From Bacillota bacterium (GTDB lineage: Bacteria; Bacillota; Clostridia; Acetivibrionales; JAEZXR01): DNA of 24,060 bases. The DNA is taken from the NCBI GenBank assembly GCA_023419605.1, contig JAEZXR010000144.1:1-24060 (forward strand). Reading direction: 5' to 3'. Position numbers and translations under genes: made by a program. Below are positions 11,612-20,316 of this stretch, piece after piece. The notes under the pieces are model-generated. The model worked only from the letters and a program-made list of their open reading frames with translations, did no database searches and was not told where the DNA came from. Positions within the stretch are counted from its first letter, which is position 1. Each line of letters starts with the position of its first letter.

Positions 11612-12883
11612 ATGGAAACATTGACACTTGGTTCGACAGGACCAAATGTGAAGTTAATTCAAAGTCTTCTTAACAGAATCGGATATAATGCCGGATCGGT
11701 AGATGGAGTATTCGGGCCTCAAACTCGGCAGGCCGTCATTGCATTTCAAAGGGATAACGGACTTGTACCGGATGGTATAGTTGGTCCGGCAACATGGGCT
11801 GCATTTGAAAGATTTTTAAGAGGATATGATACTTATTCTATTCGTCCCGGAGATACCCTATATAATATAGCCAGAAGGTATTACACATCATTAAGTACGA
11901 TATTAACTGCCAACCCCGGAATAAATCCGAATGCATTAATGATAGGCCAGAGAATTATTGTTCCCTATGGTATTGATGTAGTATTCACCGATATAGACTA
12001 TACCTATGAGATTATGGAACGGCAAATACAAGGCTTAAGGGTAAGATATCCGTTCTTGGAAGTCGGTGTTGCAGGAAACAGCGTTATGGGAAAAAATTTA
12101 TATTATATAAGGCTTGGCAGAGGTGCCAATCAGGTCTCATATAATGGCGCCCATCATGCAAACGAATGGATTACTACTCCGTTATTAATGAAATTTATTG
12201 AAAACTTCGCAAGGGCATATTCAGTTGGAGGAAGCATCAGAGGCTACAGTATTCCTAATATATGGAACCGCAGCAGCATTTATATCGTCCCTATGGTTAA
12301 CCCTGATGGAGTAAACCTTGTAACTTATTGGCCCAACTATACAAATCCGGCTTATCAGCAAGCTGCACAACTAAATAGAACGGGTCTGCCTTTACCGAGA
12401 GTATGGAAAGCCAACATCAGGGGTACTGACCTTAATTTAAATTATCCGGCTGAATGGGAAAGGGAAAAGGAGATTGAAATTGAACAAGGTATAACCGGAC
12501 CGGCTCCAAGAGACTATGGCGGACCAGAACCTTTATCGGAACCTGAATCTACAGCCATGTACAACTTTACACGGCAGCATGATTTCAGGCTGGTAATCGC
12601 ATATCATACCCAGGGTGAGGTAATATACTGGCAATTTCTAAACCTTGCGCCACCGGAATCACTGACAATTGCCAATCTGTTTTCACGTGTGAGCGGATAT
12701 GCTGTTGTAGGTGGTCCGGGAGAAGCAGCTTATGCAGGATATAAGGATTGGTTCATACAGGAATACAGACGGCCCGGGTATACTATAGAAGTGGGAAGAG
12801 GTGTCCCCCCCCTCCCGGTCTCTCAATTCCCTACTATATACCAGCAAAACGAAGAAATTATGCTGCTAGGTGCATTGGTATAA
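11612..12883 (+). CDS. Gamma-D-glutamyl-diaminopimelate endopeptidase-like M14 peptidase with PG_binding and LysM domains
   Basis: The product has 423 residues. A PG_binding_1 domain (about 6-66) starts LGSTGPNVKLIQSLLNRIGY, a LysM domain (about 74-119) has YSIRPGDTLYNIARRYY, and an M14 carboxypeptidase domain spans about 130-420. Zinc ligands are the HxxE in HHANEW (about His182, Glu185) and His332 in IAYHTQG. Glu393 in YTIEVGRG is the catalytic glutamate. The substrate-carboxylate Arg of digestive M14 enzymes (DLNRNFP) is Leu here (DLNLNYP), as in the endopeptidase-type M14C branch that cuts the D-Glu-diaminopimelate bond. There is no signal peptide, as in sporulation enzymes acting on peptidoglycan in the forespore or spore. 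The ATG at 11612 is chosen since GAGGG lies 6 nt before it; the ATG at 11606 touches that site. Confidence 0.9.
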   Translation: METLTLGSTGPNVKLIQSLLNRIGYNAGSVDGVFGPQTRQAVIAFQRDNGLVPDGIVGPATWAAFERFLRGYDTYSIRPGDTLYNIARRYYTSLSTILTANPGINPNALMIGQRIIVPYGIDVVFTDIDYTYEIMERQIQGLRVRYPFLEVGVAGNSVMGKNLYYIRLGRGANQVSYNGAHHANEWITTPLLMKFIENFARAYSVGGSIRGYSIPNIWNRSSIYIVPMVNPDGVNLVTYWPNYTNPAYQQAAQLNRTGLPLPRVWKANIRGTDLNLNYPAEWEREKEIEIEQGITGPAPRDYGGPEPLSEPESTAMYNFTRQHDFRLVIAYHTQGEVIYWQFLNLAPPESLTIANLFSRVSGYAVVGGPGEAAYAGYKDWFIQEYRRPGYTIEVGRGVPPLPVSQFPTIYQQNEEIMLLGALV

Positions 12884-12895
12884 TATGCATTATAT

Positions 12896-12933
12896 AACCC
12901 CTCGGAATTGAACAGTCCAGAGGGGTTTTTTTA
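12896..12933 (+). terminator. Rho-independent terminator of the M14 gene
   Basis: AACCCCTC (12896-12903) pairs with GAGGGGTT (12920-12927), the inner GGA/TCC extends the stem, and a run of seven T follows. It lies 13 nt after the stop. Confidence 0.88.
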
Positions 12934-12959
12934 TGCAGTAAACTTCTATTGATTGCCCC

Positions 12960-12984
12960 TGTCAAAGGGACAGGTCCTTTGACA
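12960..12984. repeat. Palindromic element with GGGACAGGT core
   Basis: TGTCAAAGG and CCTTTGACA form perfect 9-bp arms around GACAGGT. The core GGGACAGGTC recurs in a non-palindromic setting at 9577-9586. Short palindromes with this core are scattered through many Clostridia genomes, so a REP-like element is possible. It also overlaps the stop of the XRE remnant. Confidence 0.5.
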
Positions 12985-13096
12985 CTACTGATTTTCTCAT
13001 CGCTTCGCAGTTCGAGCCCAGTGCTGCCGCAATTCCTCTTAAGGTATGTAAATCAACCTTACTTTTCCGTTCAACACCTTCAAGTTGGATATCCGC
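12962..13096 (-). pseudogene. C-terminal half of an XRE-type regulator
   Basis: Forty-four codons on the minus strand (LEGVERKSKVDLHTLRGIAA, then ALGSNCEAMRK) carry the recognition helix end and the following helices of a Cro/C1-type HTH: the LExxER and LxTLRxIAxALG pattern. The N-terminal half is absent, an in-frame TAA lies 3 nt upstream, and no start codon exists. It ends in the palindrome at 12960-12984. Confidence 0.65.
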
Positions 13097-13104
13097 AGCT
13101 TATA

Positions 13105-13464
13105 TTACAAGCTCCCTAAAGCAATAGCGATTAATAACGAAACAACTCCGTAAGTAACCATTTTCACCGTAAAATTTACGTGAGTAACTTTTCCTTTTGC
13201 ATCCGGTCCGCTGGCTTCCCTTAAAGCGGAACTACTAATCATGTTAATTGCATCTCTTCTTGCGCTATCTTGCCCGACCAATGTTGCAGGGCCTACTAAT
13301 AGGTAAATAAAGCTCAGATACGTCAGGGCGGTACTATAGTTCTTCATCGTAAACTTCCTTTGGATCCAGCAAATCCCACAGGCAATTGCAAGATTTATCA
13401 GGGTTACGATCACTACTCTTATTGCCACATGCTTAACCTTACCTGTAATATTTCCATTTCCCAT
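13105..13464 (-). CDS. Small membrane protein of unknown function
   Basis: The 119-residue product has three hydrophobic segments (near 15-34, 46-64 and 98-117). A polar loop (GQDSARRDAINMISSSALRE, then ASGPDAKGK) separates the second and third. AAAGGAGCGG precedes the ATG at good spacing, which supports translation. I do not recognise the family. It lies alone between two decayed segments and inside the interval bounded by the 33-bp direct repeats. Confidence 0.65.
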   Translation of the reverse strand: MGNGNITGKVKHVAIRVVIVTLINLAIACGICWIQRKFTMKNYSTALTYLSFIYLLVGPATLVGQDSARRDAINMISSSALREASGPDAKGKVTHVNFTVKMVTYGVVSLLIAIALGSL

Positions 13465-13631
13465 ATGACCGCTCCTTTATTATGTAAATTAGGAAACCGC
13501 TTTTATGTGGCAGGCAGAACCAACCAGTTAGGATTATATTATCATATCTTTCAGTTTAAAAATAGCTGAAATGGTTAAATTATACATGTTGCCTGACCAA
13601 ATATCGCTACAGAATGCAGCTTCAAGCATTT

Positions 13632-13664
13632 ACATATTTCGTTATAGCAGCGTTAGGGTACTTA
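13632..13664 (+). repeat. 33-bp direct repeat, right copy
   Basis: It matches 11353-11385 at 31 of 33 positions and covers the last eight codons and stop of the AraC gene at 13642. The AraC protein ends with QLSTLTLL encoded by this repeat, beyond the usual end of the domain, so the 3' end of the gene may have been reshaped by it. Confidence 0.8.
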
Positions 13665-14562
13665 ATTGATCAACTATATCCTTTTTATAGACGGAGGGTG
13701 ATACCCCTTCATAGGTAGTAAAAACCCTGCTGAAATGGCTTGAAGATAAAAAGCCTATTTTTGAAGCTATTTCTTCGATGGTCATATGGGTATTTTGAAG
13801 CAGGTCCTTTGCTATTTCGATTCTTGTTTTCATGATGAATTCCTTGAATGACATCCCGTAATACTGAATCATAAGCCTGTCTACCTGTCTTCGGCTCACA
13901 CCCAGGGATGCGGCCAATGCTTCCGGCTTAAGAGGCCTATGATATTCCCTGAAAAAGGAGTCCATAATCTTCCGTCTGTTCTGGCTTAAAGAGTCAAAGG
14001 TTTTTGTATAGGATACTTTTTTATTCCCCTGATAGCATCTCACAATATTGATGACCAGCTGGATGATCAAGCTCTCCATATACATGCAGTAGCCCAGCAT
14101 TGGCAATTGATATTCATCCAGGATTTTTTGGATCAGCTTCCAGGAAGAGTATGTATCTTCCCCTATCCAAAACGTTGTATTTGTGAGGAGTTCATTGATT
14201 CCTATAATCTCCTGCACAGGATACGGATAACTGTTTTCATTCCATTTGTCCAAATGAATCAATTCCAGGTTTATACAATATTCAACCATCGGCTCTTCGT
14301 GATCGGACACCTGCTCGTGGTAAATATCCGGTCCCGTCAGGTAAAAAGTACCCGGAGTGATTTCATAATTTGTTTTGCCGATTCGCAGGTTTCCCTTTCC
14401 CTGGGGAATGAAATGAAATTCATAGCTATTGTGCTTATGGGTATTAAAATACCGCATGGAAACCGGAGGCTCGTAGTTTATATTTAAGACGTTTACAACC
14501 AGACTTCCGAAATGCGCCTGAATATTGACATCATTTAATAACAGCCTTTTTTGTTTGTTCAT
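13642..14562 (-). CDS. AraC-family regulator next to the glycoside hydrolase gene
   Basis: The 306-residue protein has an N-terminal cupin sugar-sensing type domain (THKHNSYEFHFIPQGKGNL, PGTFYLTGPDIYHEQ). The C-terminal double helix-turn-helix contains KPEALAASLGVSRRQVDRLM and TIEEIASKIGFLSSSHFSRV. AAAGGAGGATT lies before the ATG. It diverges from the 1182-aa secreted hydrolase gene with a 234-bp gap, the classic arrangement for a local activator responding to the sugar released. Its last residues come from the 33-bp repeat and extend past the usual end of the domain. Confidence 0.9.
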   Translation of the reverse strand: MNKQKRLLLNDVNIQAHFGSLVVNVLNINYEPPVSMRYFNTHKHNSYEFHFIPQGKGNLRIGKTNYEITPGTFYLTGPDIYHEQVSDHEEPMVEYCINLELIHLDKWNENSYPYPVQEIIGINELLTNTTFWIGEDTYSSWKLIQKILDEYQLPMLGYCMYMESLIIQLVINIVRCYQGNKKVSYTKTFDSLSQNRRKIMDSFFREYHRPLKPEALAASLGVSRRQVDRLMIQYYGMSFKEFIMKTRIEIAKDLLQNTHMTIEEIASKIGFLSSSHFSRVFTTYEGVSPSVYKKDIVDQLSTLTLL

Positions 14563-14796
14563 CTTATATAATCCTCCTTTTGGAATAACCCCTGCCCTGT
14601 TATTTCTTTATTCTACAAATATGGAATATCTCCTCTATAAACAAGACATGAATTGTAGGAGTATGTCCTAAACGTCTATTTTATTACAAAGAGGGGGGCG
14701 TTAAAATTGAATTGAAAATTTTAAGAGAAAGGAGCGTAAAGGAAGAAATTTTGTTTTTCTAATTCAAAAGATGACTTTGAAAGGAGAAGGAAAATT
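14563..14796. promoter_or_regulatory. Divergent regulatory region of the AraC and hydrolase genes
   Basis: No consensus SigA promoter stands out toward the hydrolase, in keeping with activator dependence. A short inverted repeat TAGGA-GTATG-TCCTA lies at about 14656-14670. Two strong ribosome binding sites occur, GAAAGGAG near 14728 with no start codon behind it and GAAAGGAGAAGG near 14779, which serves the hydrolase. Confidence 0.4.
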
Positions 14797-17700
14797 ATGT
14801 TGAAAAGAAAGTTATGTCTGATTTTGTGCCTGGTAATGCTTCTTACAACCGGTTTTGTTGATATCCCCTTTGTTAAGGACGGGGGAATTCAAAAAGCTGC
14901 GGCAGCAAACTCACTGATAACCAAAAGCGGGAATACCTGGACTTTGGAAAATGACAGTATGCGGGTTGTTCTGTCTTTTGCTAACGGAAGCATTCAGATG
15001 ACCAGCTATTATAACAAGGAAGCAGGCAAGGAATATTTAACCGGCAGCGGAAGCAGCTATTTGTTTTACTATAACTACGGAGGAAGCGACCTCTATTCAA
15101 ATGATGGAGGCTGGACACTGGGTGCTGACTCCATTACCGACATTTCCCAGTTTAATACCAACTGGGGAAAAACATTGTCAATTCCCATCACGAGGGTATC
15201 GCCCCAGAATCTCACAGTGACGCTGAAGTTTGATATTTATAATGGAAGAGCGGGAGTCCGGTACAGGAACTTCATAAAAAACAATACCGCCGCTGAAAAA
15301 ACCATTACAAATTCCGATGTAATCGCGCTGAATTTCCCGAACAATGCCCATACCCTTTATTATGTACCCAATATGACATGGTACAGCACCTCCGGAGCGT
15401 TGGCCCCCAATGCAGGGAAAAACTGTATCACCTTATATGATACCGGAGACGGATGGGGTTTGCAGCCTGAAATGAACTGGAAGACGGAGACAACAGGAAC
15501 TAACTACATGCTGCCTCCATTTGCAAATATTAATGCCTGGAGCGGTATCGCCAATGTAAAGGTCTCTACCAACCCGGAATCCATGCAATTGGTACTGTTC
15601 CCCAATGAAGAGCTTGAATATCTCTCCGTTAACTTGACCGTTTTCAAAGGAGACATTATCGACGGAAAAATGGCGGTAGAAGAACACTTCAGAAAAAGGT
15701 TCAAATATAATAATGTAACCTCCATATTTACCACCAATGACTGGGATTGGTTAGGCAACCGGACAGATGCCTACTATAGAAATACAGTAGTGCCAAAGGC
15801 CGTGCAGGGCGGACTGGATATGATCATGGTGGATGACCTCTGGAATACTACAAGGGATTCAACTGCCGCTAAAACAAGCTTTACTACGAATATGGCATCG
15901 CTTACAGACTACATCGTTTCACAAGGTCTAAAATTCGGAATCTGGTTCAGCATGACCGGTGATGATCACAACAAGGGAAGGGATCTTGCAGACCCTGCCA
16001 ATATTGAATATAAAAGAAGCCAGGTAGAGGATGTGCTGATATCCCAATATCATGTATCCCACCAGATGATCGACTTAACTGAATTTTGGCCGAACACAGC
16101 CACTACCACCACTTCTCACCCCAGTGACAGTATATATAGAAAAAATCTAAATGTAAGAAATTACTTAAACGGCATTGTATCAAGACATCCTGAGTTTATT
16201 CCAAAGTTAACCAGTGAGGTTGACATATATCCCACCCAGGGAGATCGAAATAATGGGCTGCTTCACATTGCAGACAACGGGTTTATTACCGCCAATGGCG
16301 GAGTTGCATCCTCAAACTATATGACAATCCCCATGGATAGCTTCGGATACCTCCCCATGAATTCCGTGTATTACGGCGGATCACCTACAGGAAAAATGCA
16401 GGATTACTATCCCCTGATGCTGACAAGAATTGCAAAATTCAATACGGACCCCGGTGGCTGGAGCGACACGGGTTTAAATCTTCTAAAGAAATTTAATGAC
16501 TGGAGAAAGAGCCCGAGAATAAAAGCCTTAACGGAAGAGACTTGCAGACCGCTGTATGCCGGACCGAATTTTGATATTTCAGGCCCCTTCGCATGGATGT
16601 ACCGGACGGAGGATAAGAGCAAAGCCCTTGTAATTGCCAGTGCGGCAAAAATGACAGGCGCTCCCGATGAATTTACAATGAACATGCGATGGCTTGACAG
16701 CAACAAGACCTATCTTGTTGAAGATATTACACTGGATGACAATGGAACAAACAATTATATTTTCAAAGGCAGATTTACCGGCGCGCAGTTGAAATCTCCA
16801 GGTCTTACTGTAAATTTAGCTGAAAATACTTCTAAAGGAAAAGCGTTCTATATCCAGGAAGACAATGGAGCCAGCATGCAGGTTCTATATGCGGATGAAA
16901 AAATTACATCCTATACGCAGGCAGTAGGCACCTCCGGCATTACTGTAAATGTGAACGGAGCTGCAAACTCAACAGGCAAGGTCATCGTATTCGATCGAAC
17001 AGCGAATAAGTGCATTACCGGCAATGTAGCCATCGGTTCCACGGGTACGGGCAGTGTCGTAATCGATTCAGGCATAAAGTTTGAAGCCGAAAGCCTTCCC
17101 ATCACAACTTCAACCGGAGATACAAATACCACTGCTGCCGATACAGCCGCAAGTAATGGTTCTTTGAATTACGCCGGTATGAACGCAGTGGGTGACTTTA
17201 TACAATATACGGTCAATGTGCCCAGTGCCGGAACCTATAATGTTAAAGCCCAGGTGAAAAAGCATCCCGACAGGGGTATGGCCCAACTGTATATCGATGG
17301 AGTGGCCCAGGGAGCTCCCATCGATGAGTATCAAAGCACACAGGGGTATGTTGAGGTGGACCTTGGCACCATTGCCTTTACTTCGGCCGGGAACAAGCAG
17401 TTCAAATTCCAGGTAACCGGTAAGAACGCAAGCAGCAACTATTACACTCTTGCAACGGACTATATACGGCTTACATATAAATCACCGGATATTGTTTTAC
17501 CGCCTGCGGTGCCGGAACCGGTTAAATATGAATGCGAAAGCATAACAAAAACCGTTTCCAGTGGAGATACCTATACCGATGCCAGCGATTCAGCCGCCAG
17601 CAACAACGGCTTAAACTACGCCGGTATGAATGCTGTAGGTGATTGGATTCAGTTTCCTGTTACTGTAGCCGCTGCGGGAACCTATAACGTAAAGGTGCAG

Positions 17701-18345
17701 GTGAAAAAGCACCCCAGCAGAGGTACGGCACAGCTTTACATTGACGGTGCTGCACAAGGAGCTCCCATCGATGAGTACCAAAGCGCACAGGCCTATGTTA
17801 CGATGGATCTTGGCAATGTTACCTTTACGTCCGCGGGAACGAAACAGTTTAAGTTCCAGGTAACGGGTAAAAACGCAAGCAGTGATTCCTATACACTAGC
17901 TACTGATTATATCTCACTGACAGCCCAGCCCTACTCCTTTGAATGTGAGAATCTGGCAACAACGGTTTCAGCGGGAGATAGTTTTGCAAATTCAGCGGAT
18001 GCTGCTGCGAGTAACGGTTCGTTAAGTTTTTCAGGATTCAATGCCGTAGGCGACTGGGTGCAATATGCGGTGAATGTACCCCAGGCTGGAACCTATACCG
18101 TGAGCGCCAGGGTGAAAAAGCATCCGGACAGAGGTACTGCGCAACTGTATGTTGACGGTACGGCTGTGGGTACGCCTGTAGATTATGCACAAAACCCGGC
18201 AAGCTATGTAAATGTTTGCTTTGGAAATGTGACTTTCAGCTCGGCCGGAGACAAACAGTTCAAGCTGCAGATTACCGGGAAGGACCCCAGCAGTAATTCC
18301 TATCAACTGGCCAATGACAAGATCATGCTTACCCGAGTCAATTAA
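14797..18345 (+). CDS. Secreted clan GH-D-like glycoside hydrolase with three C-terminal carbohydrate-binding repeats
   Basis: The 1182-residue protein has a signal peptide (about 1-37, KRK then a hydrophobic core and AAAA cleavage region). A beta-sandwich N-domain (about 45-300) is followed by a TIM-barrel (about 305-600) resembling GH36/GH27 alpha-galactosidases: MIMVDDLW (343-349), KFGIWFS, and HQMIDLTEFW. Asp426 on the latter strand and Asp493 in LLHIADNG are my candidates for nucleophile and acid/base. A beta-sandwich domain spans about 600-760. Three tandem repeats (about 762-893, 911-1042, 1048-1180) share FEAES, NAVGDW-IQ, GTYNVK, VKKHP-RG-AQLYIDG and KQFKFQVTGK-SS; they resemble CBM6/CBM35-type modules. 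It should act outside the cell on a plant or microbial glycan; the sugar is not known. No sortase, dockerin or SLH motif is seen. Confidence 0.85.
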   Translation: MLKRKLCLILCLVMLLTTGFVDIPFVKDGGIQKAAAANSLITKSGNTWTLENDSMRVVLSFANGSIQMTSYYNKEAGKEYLTGSGSSYLFYYNYGGSDLYSNDGGWTLGADSITDISQFNTNWGKTLSIPITRVSPQNLTVTLKFDIYNGRAGVRYRNFIKNNTAAEKTITNSDVIALNFPNNAHTLYYVPNMTWYSTSGALAPNAGKNCITLYDTGDGWGLQPEMNWKTETTGTNYMLPPFANINAWSGIANVKVSTNPESMQLVLFPNEELEYLSVNLTVFKGDIIDGKMAVEEHFRKRFKYNNVTSIFTTNDWDWLGNRTDAYYRNTVVPKAVQGGLDMIMVDDLWNTTRDSTAAKTSFTTNMASLTDYIVSQGLKFGIWFSMTGDDHNKGRDLADPANIEYKRSQVEDVLISQYHVSHQMIDLTEFWPNTATTTTSHPSDSIYRKNLNVRNYLNGIVSRHPEFIPKLTSEVDIYPTQGDRNNGLLHIADNGFITANGGVASSNYMTIPMDSFGYLPMNSVYYGGSPTGKMQDYYPLMLTRIAKFNTDPGGWSDTGLNLLKKFNDWRKSPRIKALTEETCRPLYAGPNFDISGPFAWMYRTEDKSKALVIASAAKMTGAPDEFTMNMRWLDSNKTYLVEDITLDDNGTNNYIFKGRFTGAQLKSPGLTVNLAENTSKGKAFYIQEDNGASMQVLYADEKITSYTQAVGTSGITVNVNGAANSTGKVIVFDRTANKCITGNVAIGSTGTGSVVIDSGIKFEAESLPITTSTGDTNTTAADTAASNGSLNYAGMNAVGDFIQYTVNVPSAGTYNVKAQVKKHPDRGMAQLYIDGVAQGAPIDEYQSTQGYVEVDLGTIAFTSAGNKQFKFQVTGKNASSNYYTLATDYIRLTYKSPDIVLPPAVPEPVKYECESITKTVSSGDTYTDASDSAASNNGLNYAGMNAVGDWIQFPVTVAAAGTYNVKVQVKKHPSRGTAQLYIDGAAQGAPIDEYQSAQAYVTMDLGNVTFTSAGTKQFKFQVTGKNASSDSYTLATDYISLTAQPYSFECENLATTVSAGDSFANSADAAASNGSLSFSGFNAVGDWVQYAVNVPQAGTYTVSARVKKHPDRGTAQLYVDGTAVGTPVDYAQNPASYVNVCFGNVTFSSAGDKQFKLQITGKDPSSNSYQLANDKIMLTRVN

Positions 18346-18389
18346 CAGGATTGTTATTCAAAAATGATTGAATACTGAACAGTGTAAGT

Positions 18390-18439
18390 ATAAAACAAAA
18401 GGGAGTGGCTTTATCAACGAGTCACCCCCTTTGTTTTAT
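18390..18439 (+). terminator. Terminator of the hydrolase gene
   Basis: ATAAAACAAAAGGGAGTGGCT pairs imperfectly with AGTCACCCCCTTTGTTTTAT around a 9-nt loop. The stem is about 20 bp with a mismatch and G-T pairs, and ends in TTTGTTTTAT. It is likely active on both strands. Confidence 0.75.
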
Positions 18440-18607
18440 ATAGAAATACCTCTTATATTTCGGAAAGAAAAACAGCATAAAGCCGGACTATGAGACAAAG
18501 CTATTGACGGAATTTCGTGTAAAAAACGAAATCCTTTGCTCTATGCAAATATAAAAAATCTTTGTAGCCGAAACCGGGAATGGTAAAGGTCACTTAACAA
18601 ATACAGA

Positions 18608-19525
18608 TTATTTCGGTGAGATAAATTCACCGGAGGGAACCTTACCACCCGTTACTGTTTTCATTCCACCTGTTGGCATCGAATTTCCATTTATGTCCCT
18701 AAAATACAGCGGTAACCCCTCAGCCAAAAACATACTTGTTTTTGTAGGGTCTTGTCGTTGATGATGGATATGTAAATGCGGCTCACTGGTAGAGCCCGAA
18801 TTGCCCACTCTGCCAACCACTGTACCCTCTATGATATGATCCCCGTTTTTCACTAGAACAGAGCCCTGTTTCAGATGGTTCATCAATAGGTAGGTCCCTG
18901 TCTCGTCCACCCTGATATAGATATAATTTCCCTCTTGTGATATAAAGTCATCCGTTCCCGGTGTAATATCCTCTTCCCCATCGTAAGCAGCTACAACCGT
19001 TCCGGAAATCGGAGCAATAACTTCCTTATCATAGATTCCATAATCTTGTAATTTTTTACTTTTCACCATGGCCGGTTTCATAAGCAAATCGTACGCCCAT
19101 CTTTCTGCCGGAACTACTGCATGCGGATAGTTGGTGTCTATGCTGTCACCGCCCCACCCGACAAGTACCTCTTCGTTAAAAGGTAGACGGATGGATACTG
19201 AAGGGCTTGATTTATCAATCCTCGCTGGGTAAGCCATTTGAAAAGCACCAAAAAACCAGCAAACCGGAAAAGCCATAACAGCAGCTAGAACTAAAGTTAT
19301 CACTTTGGAAACCGCTATTTTTTTCTCTTTGATTACGTCTTTCACAAAAAAAAGTAATACAGTAATCAAAATAATTACGCCCGCTATGCCAAGTACATGG
19401 AGTAGCCACCAGCTAACAACCCCGATGGTTTTATGAATAAAAAATACGTTAAACCATAAAGCAGCAAGTAAAACTCCAATAATCGCATTGAATAAAATAT
19501 TGTTTTTCTTATTTGTTGATCTCAT
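18608..19525 (-). CDS. M23 (LytM-type) peptidase with membrane anchor
   Basis: The 305-residue protein begins with three hydrophobic helices (near 12-31, 37-60 and 75-97). A soluble M23 domain (about 110-275) carries RWAYDL with Asp146, NHLKQG with His217 and PHLHIH with His250/His252, the expected zinc and catalytic residues. The VIAPISGTVVAAYDG segment is the usual strand pair of the LytM fold. M23 enzymes cut peptidoglycan cross-links or glycine peptides. AGGTG precedes the ATG. The neighbours do not indicate a specific role. A cell wall or toxin-like role are both possible. Confidence 0.85.
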   Translation of the reverse strand: MRSTNKKNNILFNAIIGVLLAALWFNVFFIHKTIGVVSWWLLHVLGIAGVIILITVLLFFVKDVIKEKKIAVSKVITLVLAAVMAFPVCWFFGAFQMAYPARIDKSSPSVSIRLPFNEEVLVGWGGDSIDTNYPHAVVPAERWAYDLLMKPAMVKSKKLQDYGIYDKEVIAPISGTVVAAYDGEEDITPGTDDFISQEGNYIYIRVDETGTYLLMNHLKQGSVLVKNGDHIIEGTVVGRVGNSGSTSEPHLHIHHQRQDPTKTSMFLAEGLPLYFRDINGNSMPTGGMKTVTGGKVPSGEFISPK

Positions 19526-19615
19526 TTTTTCACCTCATGAGTTTAGTTCGATACATATTATGACGACTCAAAGGTGACTTTCACTTCAAATTTGGCAAAA
19601 AAATATGAATAAAGC

Positions 19616-20044
19616 TTATTTTTTGTTTATCAGCATCAACCCTCCGAAGCATAATAGGATTCCAAGGATGTTGACCAAACTTAGTTTCTCGTGGAAAAAG
19701 AGGATTCCCACGGGGATCAGCAGCAAAGCAACCATTCCATTGGAAAGGATTCCTGCAAAACCAATGTTCCAACCGGCCCGGTAGGCAAGTAAAAATCCCA
19801 GTTCCAACCCTACCACCGCGCCCCCTAAAGCGAAACTCGTCCAGCTGATTTTCTTCAAAGACAATGTCAGGCTTTCACCGTTCAAATAAAACGGCAGTAT
19901 CACCAGGCAAAGCATTGCTGCTGTCAGATAGGTGACTAAAAGCGAAAGAATCGGATTGACATTGTTGGGTGTTGCCTTCTGGAAAATATGATAAAAGACA
20001 TTGGACAGTATGGTTAGCAAAATTGCTACGTAGTAAATCCACAT
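19616..20044 (-). CDS. Half-size EamA/DMT-type membrane protein
   Basis: The 142-residue protein has about five hydrophobic segments and one EamA-like repeat. The start MWIYYVAILLTILSNVFYHI and the late PVGILFFHEKLSLVNILGIL segment with conserved Glu match the second repeat of DMT exporters. Full-size members have two repeats and about ten helices; half-size proteins act as dimers like small multidrug exporters. AGAGAGG lies 8 nt before the ATG. It lies 90 nt upstream of the M23 gene on the same strand. Confidence 0.75.
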   Translation of the reverse strand: MWIYYVAILLTILSNVFYHIFQKATPNNVNPILSLLVTYLTAAMLCLVILPFYLNGESLTLSLKKISWTSFALGGAVVGLELGFLLAYRAGWNIGFAGILSNGMVALLLIPVGILFFHEKLSLVNILGILLCFGGLMLINKK

Positions 20045-20175
20045 TCAAAAAACCTCTCTCTACAAAATTAGTCGATGCACATCATGGTATATTGACTATA
20101 TGAATTATATATAAATATAAAAAAAATTACCTCCATTTTTACATATAAATAAATAGATGCTTCCGATTTGTAAGC

Positions 20176-20305
20176 TGCTACGAATGTTGTTGAAGCATAA
20201 AAAAGTTCTGTGATACCATTGAGTGTGAGTATTGAGTAATCCTCAAACTTTCTGTTTAATGTAAAAATAAAGCCCCGGTTCGGAATCCAGGCGGTATATA
20301 TAAAA
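20176..20305 (-). repeat. Dispersed repeat, copy B
   Basis: The 3' core AAATAAAGCCCCGG-N8-CCAGGCGGTATATATA (20265-20302) aligns with copies A, C and D. Upstream, TACGAA, GATACCATT and the spacing to the core also match, apart from an insertion of about 15 bp. On the minus strand the core forms a stem followed by TTTATTTTT, so it can act as terminator for the reductase gene, whose stop lies 12 nt away. Confidence 0.55.
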
Positions 20306-20316
20306 CATGTACTTCA

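Noticed and set aside
13105..13464. Toxin or holin role for the small membrane protein
   Set aside because: Three helices and a polar loop are not enough to support this, and no antitoxin-like partner lies beside it.
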